From assembly GCA_015501595.1 (NCBI GenBank), contig JADNRX010000041.1, positions 124,001-188,000 of the forward strand: a DNA stretch of 64,000 bases. Reading direction: 5' to 3'. The notes beneath the pieces were generated by a model. It was not told the DNA's origin. It searched no databases and was given only the letters and a program-made list of their open reading frames with translations. Source of the DNA: Hymenopellis radicata (Eukaryota; Basidiomycota; Agaricomycetes; Agaricales; Physalacriaceae). A program made the translations under genes and the position numbers. The stretch's first letter is position 1, and every line of letters begins with the position of its first letter. Positions 12,112 through 23,164 of the stretch are shown piece after piece.

Positions 12112-12270
12112 TGCGAGCTAGATGCACTCCTTTTTGACCGACCATCCCGGAAGCCTTTCATTGCTTTTTATCAATGTCATCCAACAACGGGGTATACCGC
12201 ATAAATAAGTATAACAAATACCGAATCGAACCGAACACCATAAGAATAATAAGTAGAACACCCGCCATTG

Positions 12271-13503
12271 TCAACAACACGCAGCACCCCTCCCGCCGCC
12301 ATGCCTCTTCCTCCTCGCCCCGCTAACCCTCAACGTCGTGCCAACATCGATAAACGACTCCCTCCCCGCCTCCGCGTACCCCAACTGCCTATCCTCCTCC
12401 GAGGCTTCATGCGCATGCGCCGCGAGATACTCAAACACCTCTGCGACGCCCACACCCGACTTGGCCGAGGCGAGGAAATGCGGGGTGTGTCTGTCTTTGT
12501 CCTTCTTCGCGTGGTGCGCGCGGTGATACACCTCGGGCGTGATCGTCGCGAGACTCGGCGTCCGCTTTGGAAAGAGCGACGAGGGGGAGACGTTTCGGAG
12601 GGGTGAGGAGGAGGAGGATCGGATGCGGGATGATGACGCGAGGATGGAGGACGGCGAGTTGCTCCGCGTGAGCAGACTCGCTTCGCGGGCTGTGTACGCC
12701 GAGTAGACGCTGTCGCTGTCGTCGAATGAGGAGGACGGGGTGTGGTAGATGGTCAGCGTCGTAGTGTGCGTCGTCGTCACAGTCCCGAAGCGCATCGACG
12801 CGCTGGGGGAGCGCATCTGAGGCGTGATGGTGGGGGTAATCTCCAATGGCGGTGTAGGCGCTTTCCCCGAAGAGCCCGACGACGCCTGCGCACGATGCGA
12901 CCACCCACTCCCGCTCTCCGCTCTCTCATGTGCGGGAAGCCCCAGCAGCTCCTTGACAAACTCCTCTCCGTCCCTCTCCTCTACCCTCCCTTCTCCCTGC
13001 CCAAGCAAATCGACTTTATTCCCCACAACCACCGCCCTGCCCCGCCGCCTGCCCGCCTCCTCACTCCAGTCCGCGCCCTCCTTGAACACCGCCCACCACC
13101 GCGTGAGCTCGTGCAGCGTCTCGGGCCGGTTCACGTCGTACACCATCACCACCGCGTCCGCGCCCCGGAAAAAGGCGGTAGATAAAGACGAGAAGCGTTC
13201 TTGCCCGGCTGTGTCCTGTCTCATGTCAGCCTTTGCGATTAGAGACGGAGGAGACGACGCACCCAAATCTGCAATACAACTTGGTCTTGTTCAGCCCCTG
13301 GGACGGTGATAGTCTTGCTAATAAAATCAGCACCGATAGTCGCCCGATATCCAGTCGAGAACCGCGAGGTGATGTACTATCACGGGGGTCAGCTTCACGG
13401 TGCGTTAGTAGAGCTGAGGGCACACACACACCTGACTCCGCAGACTCGTCTTGCCCACCCCCGACGCCCCGATGACGACGACCTTGATCGTGTGCTGCAC
13501 CAT
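12271..13503 (-). CDS. Rab7/Ypt7-like small GTPase with long insertion
   Basis: Three exons: 13503-13432, 13376-13263, 13215-12271, about 376 residues. P-loop GASGVGKTS (G1) lies in exon 1. Exon 2 carries FSTGYRATIGADFISKTI, the Rab7-type switch I. DTAGQERF (G3) opens exon 3 at residue 63, GNKVDL (G4) is at 127 and SAKSG (G5) at about 312. Rab proteins normally have about 30 residues between G4 and G5. Here there are about 180, mostly Ser/Thr/Pro-rich, an insertion of about 150 residues. The C-terminus ends in Cys-Cys, the double geranylgeranylation signal. Family role: vacuolar or late-endosome fusion. Intron phases agree. The first two exons and the start of the third are duplicated at 25.6-26.0 and 49.7-50.1 kb. 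Confidence 0.88.
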
Positions 13504-13745
13504 CCAGCGTATATGTCCTTGCTCCGTCGTGTAGTCGATGCCGCCGTTCCTATCCTAGCTGGCAATAAATAAAAACAAGAACCAAGAACGCAGTGATGGT
13601 CGCAAGCAAGAGAGGAGGATCAGACGATGATCGGTGCGGCCCGAATCCCGAGTCTCGAAATCTCCGTTGACGATTAATCGAAAAGATGCAAAAACAACCC
13701 CGCTCTGCTTCAGAAATACGGAAAAGGCCATTAAGAGAAAGCGCA

Positions 13746-13845
13746 TGGGGACACCCAGGATTGAACTGGGGACCTCCAGAACACATAGGATACGCGTATA
13801 TTTCTCTACTTCAGTCTGTTGCTCTCCCAGCTGAGCTATGTCCCC
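13746..13845 (-). tRNA. tRNA-Phe(GAA), 27-nt intron
   Basis: Acceptor GGGGACA at 13845-13839 pairs with TGTCCCC. Anticodon GAA at 13812-13810, intron about 13808-13782 (the longest of the five), T-arm CCCAGTTCAATCCTGGG, discriminator A at 13746. Confidence 0.92.
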
Positions 13846-14051
13846 GATACAGCACCCTTTCTTGCATGTTGAAGAGCCTCTAATTTCGCATCAGTATCCC
13901 CCATCTTTCGCTTCTCCGAGTCGCGCCTTCAGTCGCATTGCAGTAGCCAGAGAGAAGCTGAGAGTAGCGAAATGAGGACGAGGACTGCGCCACATCATGT
14001 GCCGGTAGACCCTATTTCGCAAAAGTAAAAAAATAGGTTGAACCAGGTTGA

Positions 14052-14144
14052 TGGGGACACCCAGGATTGAACTGGGGACCTCCAGAACACCATACGTGGC
14101 TACGACACTTCATTCTGTTGCTCTCCCAACTGAGCTATGTCCCC
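14052..14144 (-). tRNA. tRNA-Phe(GAA), 20-nt intron
   Basis: Acceptor GGGGACA at 14144-14138. Anticodon GAA at 14111-14109, intron about 14107-14088, T-arm as in the sister copies, discriminator A at 14052. The base at position 32 is A rather than C. It forms a minus-strand pair with the copy at 13746. Confidence 0.92.
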
Positions 14145-14297
14145 ATACACTTGGTGTTCCCTCCTCCTCCTCCTCCTCGTCTCCGATTTCAATCCCACAG
14201 CGAAGTAAAGCAGAAACCACAACACAGACAAAATCAATAGAGCAACAAAACGACAGCACAGCACTATACGAGAAATCTAAAGTAGCAGGAATCTGTT

Positions 14298-15860
14298 CTA
14301 CTCTGTCGCATACCCCGAGGTATTATACTCCTTACTATTCGGCTGGCGCTGGACTGGGGTTTCGGGAGAAGGAGCCGGCTTTGTAGGTGCAGCCTGAGAG
14401 GAAAACGCCGACGCAGCGCCCGCAGTGTACCGTTCAAACGCTGAGGGAGCAGGTGCCGGCTGGGCGACAGAAGCAGACGTGGAGGATGGAGCGCTAAATG
14501 CCGGTGTCATGGATGGCTGGCCAAAAGACGAAGGTGTAGGCACCGGCTGAGCGACAAAAGTAGACGCAGGCTGTCCAAAAGCGGACGGCGCTGCAAAGGA
14601 AGACTGCTGTCGAAATCCAGACCCAGAAGCAGACTGCTGCTGCCCAAACCCAGGCAACATCCCAGCCATATCATCCAAAAAACTATCAGCCGCCTTGCTC
14701 AACCTCGGGTCTCTTGCCCGATCATACGTCGTGCCCGGCGCGGGCTGAGGCTGGACGAACGAGGACTGTGGCTGCGAAAACCGTCTCCTCATCCTCCTCC
14801 ATCTCCTCCTCTCCCTCCTCCTCCTCAACACCACCCTCCGCCCTCTCAAGCGTCGTCTCCTCCTCTTCTTCCTCTCCCCTATCCGGCTTGACATCCCACC
14901 TCACATCGGGCGGATGCTGATACGCCTCCGACACGCTCCCGACGACGAGCGCCTCCGCCAGCGGCCTAAAGTTTCTGACAATCCTCTCCCAGTCCATCGG
15001 GTACTTTATGTAAAAGTGCACCGCAAACGCGTGGATCGCGCGCGTGTATCTGCCTTGGATCGTCTCGAGAAAAGAGGAGAAGGAGGCGATGGTTTGTTGC
15101 GCAGAGGAGAGCGATGAAGAGGTGGTGGAGAGGGAGGAGGTGAGGGAGTCGTTGTGTGCTTGAAGCTGGGCGAGAGACTGACGAAGCTGCTCGTCGTCTG
15201 GAGCCGCGTGCACAACCGTCTGTGCATGCTCCCGGACATACGCCTCCGCATCACGTCTTATCCTCCCCCCATACTCCTCCGCATCACGTCTTACCCTCTC
15301 CCTATACTCCTCCGCATCACATCTAACCCTCTTCTCATACTCTTCCGCCTGTCGTCGTGCCTCCTTCGCTGCCTCCCTCGCCTGAAACATCAAGCTCAGG
15401 ACAACGAAGAAAAGACGAGGAATAAACGGATATCATACCTCCACAATATCCCTCGTCGTCTGCTCATGCACCGCCTCACTCGTCCTCCTCGCCTCCTCGT
15501 TCCTCGCGCGAAGCACCTCAACCTGCCCCTCCAACTCCTCCGACTCCCTAACACGCTTTAAGAGGACATCGTTCTCGTGTAGGAGAGCCTGACTCTTCGA
15601 GCGCCCGGCATGGTACTTGGCTTTGTACCTGTCCCCGCGGAGATGCGCCTCGAATTCGCGCTGGAGGATGTGCGAGATGCCTGCGGGTGATGTCCGTGCT
15701 TTTTTGTTGGGTGGAGCGGGGGAGGAGGGACGTTTGCGTTTGAGAGTGGGTGGTGGAGATGCAGAGGGGGTGGGGTATGGCACCTACACGAAACGTGAGT
15801 GCGAAGAACACGACGAGTGGCACCACGTACTTTGGCCTCGTTGGCTGAATAGCTGGGCAT
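14298..15860 (-). CDS. Coiled-coil protein with acidic and FG/PQ-rich C-terminus, function unknown
   Basis: Exon 1 15860-15831 (MPSYSANEAK), intron 15830-15784, exon 2 15783-15439, intron 15438-15382, exon 3 from 15381; phases agree. Exon 2 has a basic Pro-rich start (KRKRPSSPAPPNKKAR, a possible nuclear signal) followed by a long coiled coil. Exon 3 continues the coil with four near repeats of RRDAEEY/RCDAEEY, then a globular segment (FYIKYPMDWERIVRNFRPLA) and a Glu-rich tract. Near 14770 the frame must change to reach the FGQ/AP-rich tail (SFGQPSMTPAFSAP) that ends at 14298. An intron such as GCGGAGG/gtggtg...cgcag does not keep phase perfectly, so either a different splice or a frameshift applies. 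No family recognised. Exons 1-2 are duplicated at 26.1 and 50.2 kb. Confidence 0.65.
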
Positions 15861-16258
15861 TTCCGATATCTAGCAGCTAATCAGCACACGCCTAAATCCC
15901 AGGCGAACCAAAAACGCGCATACCAGGTTGTGTATGCTGGGCGTGCGATATCAAGCGGGGAAAAAATTAAAGTATCCCAACACCCGTCCAGCTATTATAC
16001 CCCCCGCTGCATTGACCAGAGCGTGGGGACCCTCCATTGTCCTGGTCAAAGCGCGCGCGAGAGACAAGACAAATGCCCGGACCCTGAGTCCATGTCCAAG
16101 TCATAGTAACGCCGCGTTACAAGATTTTTCCGCACGCGTAAGGACCAAGGGAGAGCGAGAGGGAACAAGGCAAGGACAAGAGCTGAGAAGGGAAAAGGCA
16201 AAAGGCAAGGTGGATGGGTGACGTGACGCAATCAGTCACACGCCCTTTGCCGCTAACC

Positions 16259-16627
16259 AGGACCCCTGAAAATGCCTACAAGAGGTTCGATCCAAAAAAG
16301 CCAAATCAGCCCGATTTTGAGATTTATGTATGATCCAAAAGGCCAAATCTGAGCACCTTTGACGCGCTATGTTGGATCCCATTTGAGCCAAAAATGAGTG
16401 TTTCCAGAATACGGACCACGTGACAGTCTATATATGGCTAGTCGGCGGCGGGCCGCCCTCGCGCCTCTTGGGCGCGCGGCAAAAATTTGGACGGCATCTC
16501 GGCATTGAGGGCCAAAAACGTGGAGGTCCGATCTAAAAGGCCAAAAATGACGAAAATCGGCCATTTTCGAAAGGCCAAAAACACCCATTTTGGGATCGAA
16601 CCTCTTGTAGGCATTTTCAGGGGTCCT
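16259..16627. mobile_element. hAT-type MITE with 35-bp TIRs
   Basis: 369 bp with perfect terminal inverted repeats starting AGGACCCCTGAAAATGCC. It is flanked by 8-bp target duplications CGCTAACC at 16251-16258 and 16628-16635. The empty site is present in the duplicated unit at about 27003 (GCCGCTAACCCTCG), which fixes both ends exactly. The interior is AAAAGGCCAAA-rich and encodes nothing. An 8-bp duplication is the hAT hallmark; the superfamily assignment rests on that alone. Confidence 0.88.
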
Positions 16628-16714
16628 CGCTAACCCTCGTTCTCATTGCACTTTGACTGCGTTCAGAATTCTATCCAAGACACTAATCGCGTCCAAGGAC
16701 AATACCAAAATCGT

Positions 16715-16862
16715 ACCCGCCTCGTTGTGGTCCTCGTACGCGCCTCGCCGTGGTCCTCGTACGCGCATCGCTGTGGTCCTCGTACACACATCGCTGTGAT
16801 CCTCGCACGCATCGCTGTGGTTCTCGCACGCATCGCCGTGGTCCTCGCAGTCCTCGCTAGTC
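16715..16862. repeat. Minisatellite, about 19-23 bp unit
   Basis: About seven imperfect copies of a unit like CGCATCGCTGTGGTCCTCG. It lies in a stretch (about 16710-17515) absent from the equivalent place of the other two duplicated units, so it is part of an insertion of about 0.8 kb. Confidence 0.8.
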
Positions 16863-17515
16863 CTGGATCGCCATAGGTGTGCTCGTTACGCCTTGGCTGT
16901 CGTGGTCTTGCGGCTCCTAGAGGCTAAAAGTCCGTGGTCCTTGAAGTCGATCCACCCCATCGACCAAGGAGGGGCGGCCAGATAAACGACCCGGAAGGAG
17001 ATGGAGCTGGCAGCAGGTAAAGAGCGACTTGGCGGACTTCGAAAAATTTGAAACCAACATGGCGTGATTGATGACATCATCACGCACACCAATCAATCAA
17101 TCAAAACGTTCAAGTCGGCGCCCTCACCCTCATCCTGTTCCAATCGTACATGTTCTGCCTCTTGCACTCAATGGTCATGTCTGCCTCGTGACTGGACAGT
17201 GGATCCTGGCTACTGCAAGGAAATGCTGCTTTCTCCATCTAGTACTGCCTCCGGGTCGGGGCTGCTTCCCGGCTGTTTACTGGGGACACGTTAAGCCTGC
17301 ATCGGAGGTCAATACCGGTTCTCAACTTTCGTTCTTCCTGTTACTGTAAATGGTATCATGTTGTGCACACAGTCTACATGGTGTAATCCTGTAAGTGCGT
17401 ATTGAGCCGTAATCGTGTAATCAGGCATAATACAGCTAAAATCATGATTTTTTTTACACCGAATTACGCACTTACACTGATTATGCCTAATTATGAGCCT
17501 CCGAACTTCCTGATG
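16863..17515. other. Unit-1-specific insertion, no gene seen
   Basis: The flanks (GGACAATACCAAAATCG before, CCTTTCTCAATCAAACTTTC after) are adjacent in the units at 27.1 and 51.9 kb. An inverted pair around GTAAGTGCG / CGCACTTAC at 17390-17475 suggests a mobile-element end. No intact reading frame. Confidence 0.5.
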
Positions 17516-17614
17516 TCCCTTGTCTCGTTCCCTTTCTCAATCAAACTTTCCACAATCAAACAAGCGCCTCGCGTCACGCACTGCAAGACCCAAGGCCTGC
17601 CGAGATAACCATGA

Positions 17615-18830
17615 ACTGTAGGCTGCCACGCCGATGTAGCTTAGTGGTTGCATGGGTGTTACAACGGCTATACGTTTGGTCAATCTTTTTGTGACTTGAT
17701 GCGCTTCCTAGGTATGCAGCCTGCAATTAAACTCTTTCGCATGCCAGATGGTAAGTCCCTTCTTCTCGACCGCGGCGTATGACCCACTGGTCGTATGCCT
17801 CGAATTCGTGAATGGGCTCCACTGTCTTTTTTATTTCCTACATCTTCAATAGTTCCACTGGCATACGCCGTCAAGACTCAAACCTAAGCGGTTCCACTCG
17901 AGGGGCGTGTTCTCTCTTTTGCGCGCGATTTCATGCCTCTCACTTGTACACTCGAGCGTCTTCATGAAATTTGCACGGAGTGCTAGGGATCCGAGGTCCG
18001 TTGACAATTTCACTACCGATGCTTCTTGTTCTTTCTCCCTAAGCAGTACTCTTCGCACGCCGGTGTATCCTAGCGGATGCATTGGCGCTAAGCATAGTCA
18101 AAGTGAAACTTTTTATGCTTCTAGCAGAGTGCTCGATTGTCTTCTTTATGAACTTTCACGCGATATCGCCAAGTGAAGCGGATCCAGCACTCCGAACTGT
18201 TCCTTCAAACAAATCATGAACCTACGGAACATGCAGGCGTCTGACCTAGCGGTTCGGCGGCTTGATGGCAACTTGAAAGACAGGCTTTTTTAATCGTCGA
18301 TGAACCCCAAGTCAGCAAATGGTGTGTACGATCTCTCCCTACATACTTTCCCGATGCTTACAATCGGAATCCCCAGTCCACACGCGGGCATTTGACCTAG
18401 CGGTTGAACAGCTTGATAATCCAATTCCGTGCAGCCTTTTTTGATATCATGGACTTTCCACCCCAAGTCGGCGTCTTCATACATGCTTTCCCGAGGCAAC
18501 TTTTTCGGTGGTATTCAGCCTAGAGGATCGTCTCTACTTCGTTTACTATACCTATTAGACATCCAATCGGAAACCCCCAGTCCACACGCAGGCGTCTGGC
18601 CTAGCGGTTTGACAGCTTGGTGAGTGAGAAGTTGAACGTCTATCTTTTTATTTCCATCTTCTTGTGCGACCCCAAGAGATATCTCTCTCCCTACATATGT
18701 TTCCGATGTCACTAACCACCTTGAGTGTAGACACCACACACAGGCGTCTGGCCTAGCGGTTCGATGGCTTGATGACAATGATAGTCTTTCCCGATGGAAC
18801 TTTTTCGCCCCAGCTAACCAACACACACAC
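17615..18830 (+). repeat. tRNA-like cassette array, unit 1 (types 2,4,3, then type 1 x4)
   Basis: Heads: type 2 GATGTAGCTTAGTGGTTGCA near 17632; type 4 TATGACCCACTGGTCGTATG near 17777; type 3 GTGTATCCTAGCGGATGCAT near 18064; type 1 near 18243, 18394, 18598 and 18749 (consensus TGGCCTAGCGGTTCGACGGC). A T-run follows each, for example 17686-17690, 17825-17830, 18110-18114, 18286-18291, 18437-18442, 18645-18649 and 18801-18805. Head and tail are shared by all copies of a type; the 15-45 nt between them are not. Type 1 units repeat about every 150-210 bp with a conserved linker (TCTCCCTACATACTTTCCCG, ACTTTCAACGTCGATGAACC). The head fits the Pol III A-box TRGYNNARNGG. Reading frames over the array are artefacts. 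Confidence 0.65.
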
Positions 18831-18883
18831 TTGAATCGTCTCGACTCCGTGAATCGTTTACTATGGGGCACATAGAAACACAT

Positions 18884-19542
18884 CGGGGGAAGCATATTTC
18901 CCTGGCTGAGGAAATAGCTGAGGAAAACGACGGAGGAAATTCAATTTCCTCAGTACGTTCCCGGGCCGAGGAAACCTGATTTCCTCGAATGGGGAAAGTT
19001 CTGAGGAAATCAAATTTCCTCGGCCGTTTCCTCAGCTGAGGTAAGCGGATTTCCTCGGTTGCTTTCGTAAGTGGCTTCCTCGGTGATTTCCTCAGCTGAG
19101 GAAGTTAGATTTCCTGAGCTGAGGAAATCACTGAGGAACTCAGATTTCCTCGTTGATTTCCTCCCTTGAGGAACTATAATTTCCTCAGTACATAAGAGTT
19201 TAAATATCATATTTATTGCCTAGTTTACACTTTAATAAAAAATCTATACTGAGGAAATACATGAGGAAATCATCAAGGAAATCTGAGTTCCTCAGTGATT
19301 TCCTCAGCTCAGGAAATCTAACTTCCTCAGCTGAGGAAATCACCGAGGAAGCCACTTACGAAAGCAACCGAGGAAATCCGCTTACCTCAGCTGAGGAAAC
19401 GGCCGAGGAAATTTGATTTCCTCAGAACTTTCCCCATTCGAGGAAATCAGGTTTCCTCGGCCCGGGAACGTACTGAGGAAATTGAATTTCCTCCGTCGTT
19501 TTCCTCAGGTATTTCCTCAGCCGGGGAAATATGCTTCCCCCG
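18884..19542. repeat. 659-bp near-perfect palindrome of nested GAGGAAAT motifs
   Basis: The two arms (18884-19200, 19246-19542) are inverted copies meeting at an AT-rich centre near 19205-19245. Within each arm, small palindromes such as TTTCCTCAGCTGAGGAAA recur every 20-50 bp. Identical reading frames appear on both strands because of the symmetry and are not genes. It resembles a foldback element. Confidence 0.85.
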
Positions 19543-19553
19543 TTGTGAAAGTG

Positions 19554-20899
19554 GCGGGAAGCCTAGCGGGATCGACCGCTAGCGGGAACCGCTACCCCGC
19601 TAGGCCCGCTAGGGTTACCGCTAGGCTCTCATTAGGGTTACCGCTAGGACCAGGGTAACTCAGCTTATGCGGCGGATTCATCCTAGCGTGTTGAAGTATT
19701 CTACTAGCTGTATGTAAAGACAATATAGTTACCTCTGTAGGTACTTATAGGAACTCGGAAAGAGTTGAAGTTGGCGAGTGAACATAGAAAGTGGGACTGG
19801 ATCGACTCGGAATGGACTTAGTACCTATATTCACCTCTACATTTCTGCGCCGTGATAGACGTCAGTTGCCCTACTCAGTATATGAAGGAAGGACTGTTGT
19901 TGAGATACATCTCGTCCCTCGAGATACTCGGAATTTGCTCGATTTGGCGCTGAGTTGAGGTACGGTCGACTAAGTCTTAGTTGAACACACAACACTTTTT
20001 CTTGCGCAACACAGAAACATCTGCACGACATTGCGACACGGTGCAAAGCTACCAGATGCTTTGAGTAAGTCCCGCTACACAATTCCCGCTAGCGATAAAT
20101 CCCGCTAGTTGTTTGTAAAGGTTTCCCGCTAGCGGGTCCCGCTACCCCGCTAGCCCGCTAGGTCTCGTTACCTTCCCGCTAGCGGTCTCGCTAGCCCGCT
20201 AACGGTCATCCCGCTAGACGTCTGGATATCCCGCTAGCGTGAAATCTTTGTCACGTATGATGCACTGAGGATAATCTCAAGCGCGATCAGATATGAATGC
20301 CGTGACGCGTCAACGTTTCAACGCATCTAACTTCGCATCATCAGTAATGATCTCATCCTGTTGTAAAGACAAGCTAAACCATTAGTGACTCCGAGCGACC
20401 ATAGGATGTTTCCTCAGACTTGGTCTCTTTCTCTCAGTCTCAGACGTCTGGCTGGCGCTGTCTACAGCGCGGTCGAGTTCCTGTCTGCCATCCTGTCCGG
20501 TGCGTAGTCACCGGTGTCTAGGGGTCATCTTCAGAATTCTGTGTCATGCACAAGGAGCAGGAATCATGCAACAAGTCAATCAGAGTCATCGATAGGCAGT
20601 GGGTATCCGGTCAAAGGCTTGCAGACAGACGTCTACTTGACAGTCACAACGATCAAGTACTTACATCGACATAGGACAATTCGTGACAGCGCGATGAAGC
20701 CGACAAAGTAACAGGATACAGAGCTCCCGTGAGAGCACTTAACAAGGTGAGGATAGCGCAGAGTAAACATATTCAACTTGAATTTCAAGGCCTACTACAT
20801 AAATTAGCGTTGGATGTCACAGCGTTACGACCGCTAGGACCAGAGTAATTCCCGCTACCCCGCTAACCGTCACTCCCGCGAGCACGCTAGGCTTCCCGC
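19554..20899. repeat. AGCGGG-repeat segment with inverted ends
   Basis: Both ends carry GCGGGAAGCCTAGCG in opposite orientation, and each end has many copies of CCGCTAGCGGG-like words (19555-19650, 20070-20245, 20825-20900). The middle (19660-20060, 20250-20810) shows no gene. It is possibly a separate element nested beside the palindrome. Confidence 0.6.
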
Positions 20900-20939
20900 T
20901 AAATTCTCTGGGCCCGTTTACTATGCCATCTAGATATCC

Positions 20940-21021
20940 AATCGGAAGCCCCAGTCCACACGCAGGCGTCTGGCCTAGCGGTTCGATGGCTTGATAGACC
21001 GCAAGAAATGTGGGTTTTTTT
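20940..21021 (+). repeat. Single type 1 tRNA-like cassette
   Basis: Head TGGCCTAGCGGTTCGATGGC at about 20971 with its own insert, then a T7 run at 21015-21021. It is the continuation of the unit 1 array after the 2.05-kb insertion. Confidence 0.65.
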
Positions 21022-21029
21022 AAATCCCC

Positions 21030-23065
21030 ATGAACGTTAAATGCAGAGCTGCCTTCGGCACGTGCCGGGCTAATCACCGACCGGCGAGTTCTTTCTCCAA
21101 CAGCCATCATCTCAAGTTTCAACTGTCTGTTTGTCGACTAATACAGTCAACCAATGCATCACATTCTGCGTCTTTTCTGCACCAGGTGCGTGTATGCAGC
21201 AAATGTCGCCTGTTTAAACTTCACACCTCACAATGACCATGTAAGAATAGGAAACATGCCTACTCTCAAGCGAAGACTGCGATGACCAGTCAACGCTCCT
21301 GGATCTGCCAAACGAATGCCTCATGCTTATACTTATTCTCCGAGCCACATCATCTCGGTTGGCACACTATGCCGACGCTTGCGTTCAATCATCACTTTTT
21401 CCGCCTGTCCCACCCCAAAATTATTCATTCATGATCCCTCGACATTCTATGTTGGGCGCTATCGGTCCACGCTTATGTTCATTCCACGCTATCCGACTTG
21501 CTCTTTTCGTGAAACCCTAGATCAATGCGTCTCTCGTTGTCCTCCTTCCCGGCCGAGGTGAGACAGATCACCCAATATTTTGATACCAGGCCGACGTTGC
21601 ATTCGGTGTCAGGACCAGCGGGTCTCGGGTGGTATAAGAGGGATGACCTGTCGCCTCAGGACCTGCGCAACAATCTTCTGACGTTGTGCGACCTGACGCT
21701 CATCGTATCAGACAGCGTTTACATGGGCGGCAAGGTATCCCCACCCGAGCTCCTTCCCCCATATGACGGACCCCTTCTTACGATGCCCCCGCTGTTTACA
21801 CTCTCCTACTGTCCTTACCTTTTCATACGCCCAATTGTCACCTGGAAGATCAAGTCGCTTGATGCCTCACGTCTCGAAGACGTCGATATCGGACCATACT
21901 TGCACGAATTGCGGCTAGACTCGCTGCAGTTCGCAGTCGCTCCGTTACCTAGACGCAACTGAATACTTTCTCATGTCGACATCCATTCATCGACCTCCGC
22001 ATTTCTTCAGAGAGAGCTTGGAGCCCAGCCCTTCCCAAGGTCAAGCAAGTCACAGAACCCTCGTCATTCTTTTCCACATGACTTTCTGTACCGCCTCAGG
22101 CTATCTGCGGGACGTACTTATAGAAGGCCCTCTGTGGACACATACTCTCTCATCTTCCGCCAACCGTGACCATGCTTCACCTGCCTCTCTACCGGCTCGG
22201 CGAATCCGATGAATGGTTGTCCCTGTTCATGGCAGAGCGATTTGAGACGCAGCGTGGGGCTGCCCTTCAGATGGCGCATGACGCAGCAGCGAATGAGGAG
22301 GATTGTCAACTCCGTGGCCCGGCTTCCCGAATTTGAGCGGGGACCAAACGACTTGGAGAACAGAGTTTTGGGGAATGTTGAACTTGGATTGATGTCCCGG
22401 GGTGAACTTGGAAGCCGTGTTTGATGGTGTGGTAAGTTGTTTCAGCGGCAGAGTGTACATTGACTGATTAATTGGGTACAGTGATCAGAGGCGATGTAGA
22501 TGAGCAGCAGAACGAGTAGGCGCGGTTTACTTAACTGGCATTGATCTACGTGGTGTGGTATCTCAATAGACGCTTGGTTCTTCCGACTGTGTAATCGCGA
22601 TCACTTCATTCCAAGGCTTTGCCACACTGCCGAGCGAACGGCTCCATCGTCCTTCCCAAACACAAATCCTCCAGCGTGGTGTGATGATCCCTTGACACGT
22701 ATTCGTTCAGTTGCTGACAAAGTCGTTCCTCAGAGCCACTTACCGCCAAACGCGCTTTCTCCTGTTTCACAAGCCGCTGTCAATGATAGGTCCAAGATCT
22801 CAAGCACAAGATAGCCGAGTCGCGGTCTTGCAAGAGAAATATAGGGAGTTGCGAGCGGTGAGCATGCCACTGGTGGGAGGCGGAACGCGTGTGCTGGACG
22901 AGGAAGGAAATGATGAGGATTTAAGCGCGCGGAGGAAAATGTAGGTGTTTGTTCTATGGTGCCAGCCATGATTGTCTGACGGATGCGCTCGTTCTTTCTT
23001 AGGAAGCACACATACCGGAGCGTCGGTGTAAAGTATGCGTTGCAGGACGACAGTGGATAAGGCGT
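21030..23065 (+). pseudogene. Degenerate F-box-like segment, copy 1
   Basis: A 2-kb block repeated at 45.06-47.33 and 54.87-57.11 kb. It opens with AACGTTAAATGCAGAGC, then a frame reads LLDLPNECLMLIL (about 21295-21335), which resembles an F-box start. Later frames read DLRNNLLTLCDLTLIVSDSVY, SLDASRLEDVDIGPYLHELR (LRR-like) and QRMRRIVNSVARLPEFE. These lie in different frames with stops between, and the three copies differ in indels, so none looks functional. Naming it F-box is tentative. A small intron-like interruption near 22440-22480 is shared by the copies. Confidence 0.4.
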
Positions 23066-23164
23066 TCAGCAACCGTTCTGAACATCAATCACTCTTCGGC
23101 CATAGTCAGCCTGAGGCTTGTGGACGTTCGAAGCCAGCAACCAGAGTCTGTTCGGAAATACCCA

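Larger units (their letters stand above)
18865..20915. mobile_element. 2.05-kb insertion with 9-bp target duplication
   Basis: Bounded by GTTTACTAT at 18856-18864 and 20916-20924. Removing the insert plus one copy restores the normal cassette linker (GTTTACTAT followed by CCATCTAGA). The ends are only loosely inverted (GGGGCACA / GGGCCCAG). It contains two distinct parts: the palindrome at 18884-19542 and an AGCGGG-rich part at 19554-20899. No transposase gene is visible. Confidence 0.7.

Noticed and set aside
12824..13309. Long plus-strand frames over the Rab gene
   Set aside because: They are antisense shadows in GC-rich coding DNA; all recognised motifs lie on the minus strand.
13634..14386. 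Open frames beginning MGTPRIELGTSR
   Set aside because: They are translations of the tRNA-Phe T-arm and acceptor regions, a known annotation artefact.
14714..15254. Ser-rich and basic frames opposite the coiled-coil gene
   Set aside because: They arise from the Glu-rich tract read in other frames; no independent support.
19010..19416. Two identical 66-codon frames on opposite strands
   Set aside because: They are the mirror images of one palindrome arm, not genes.
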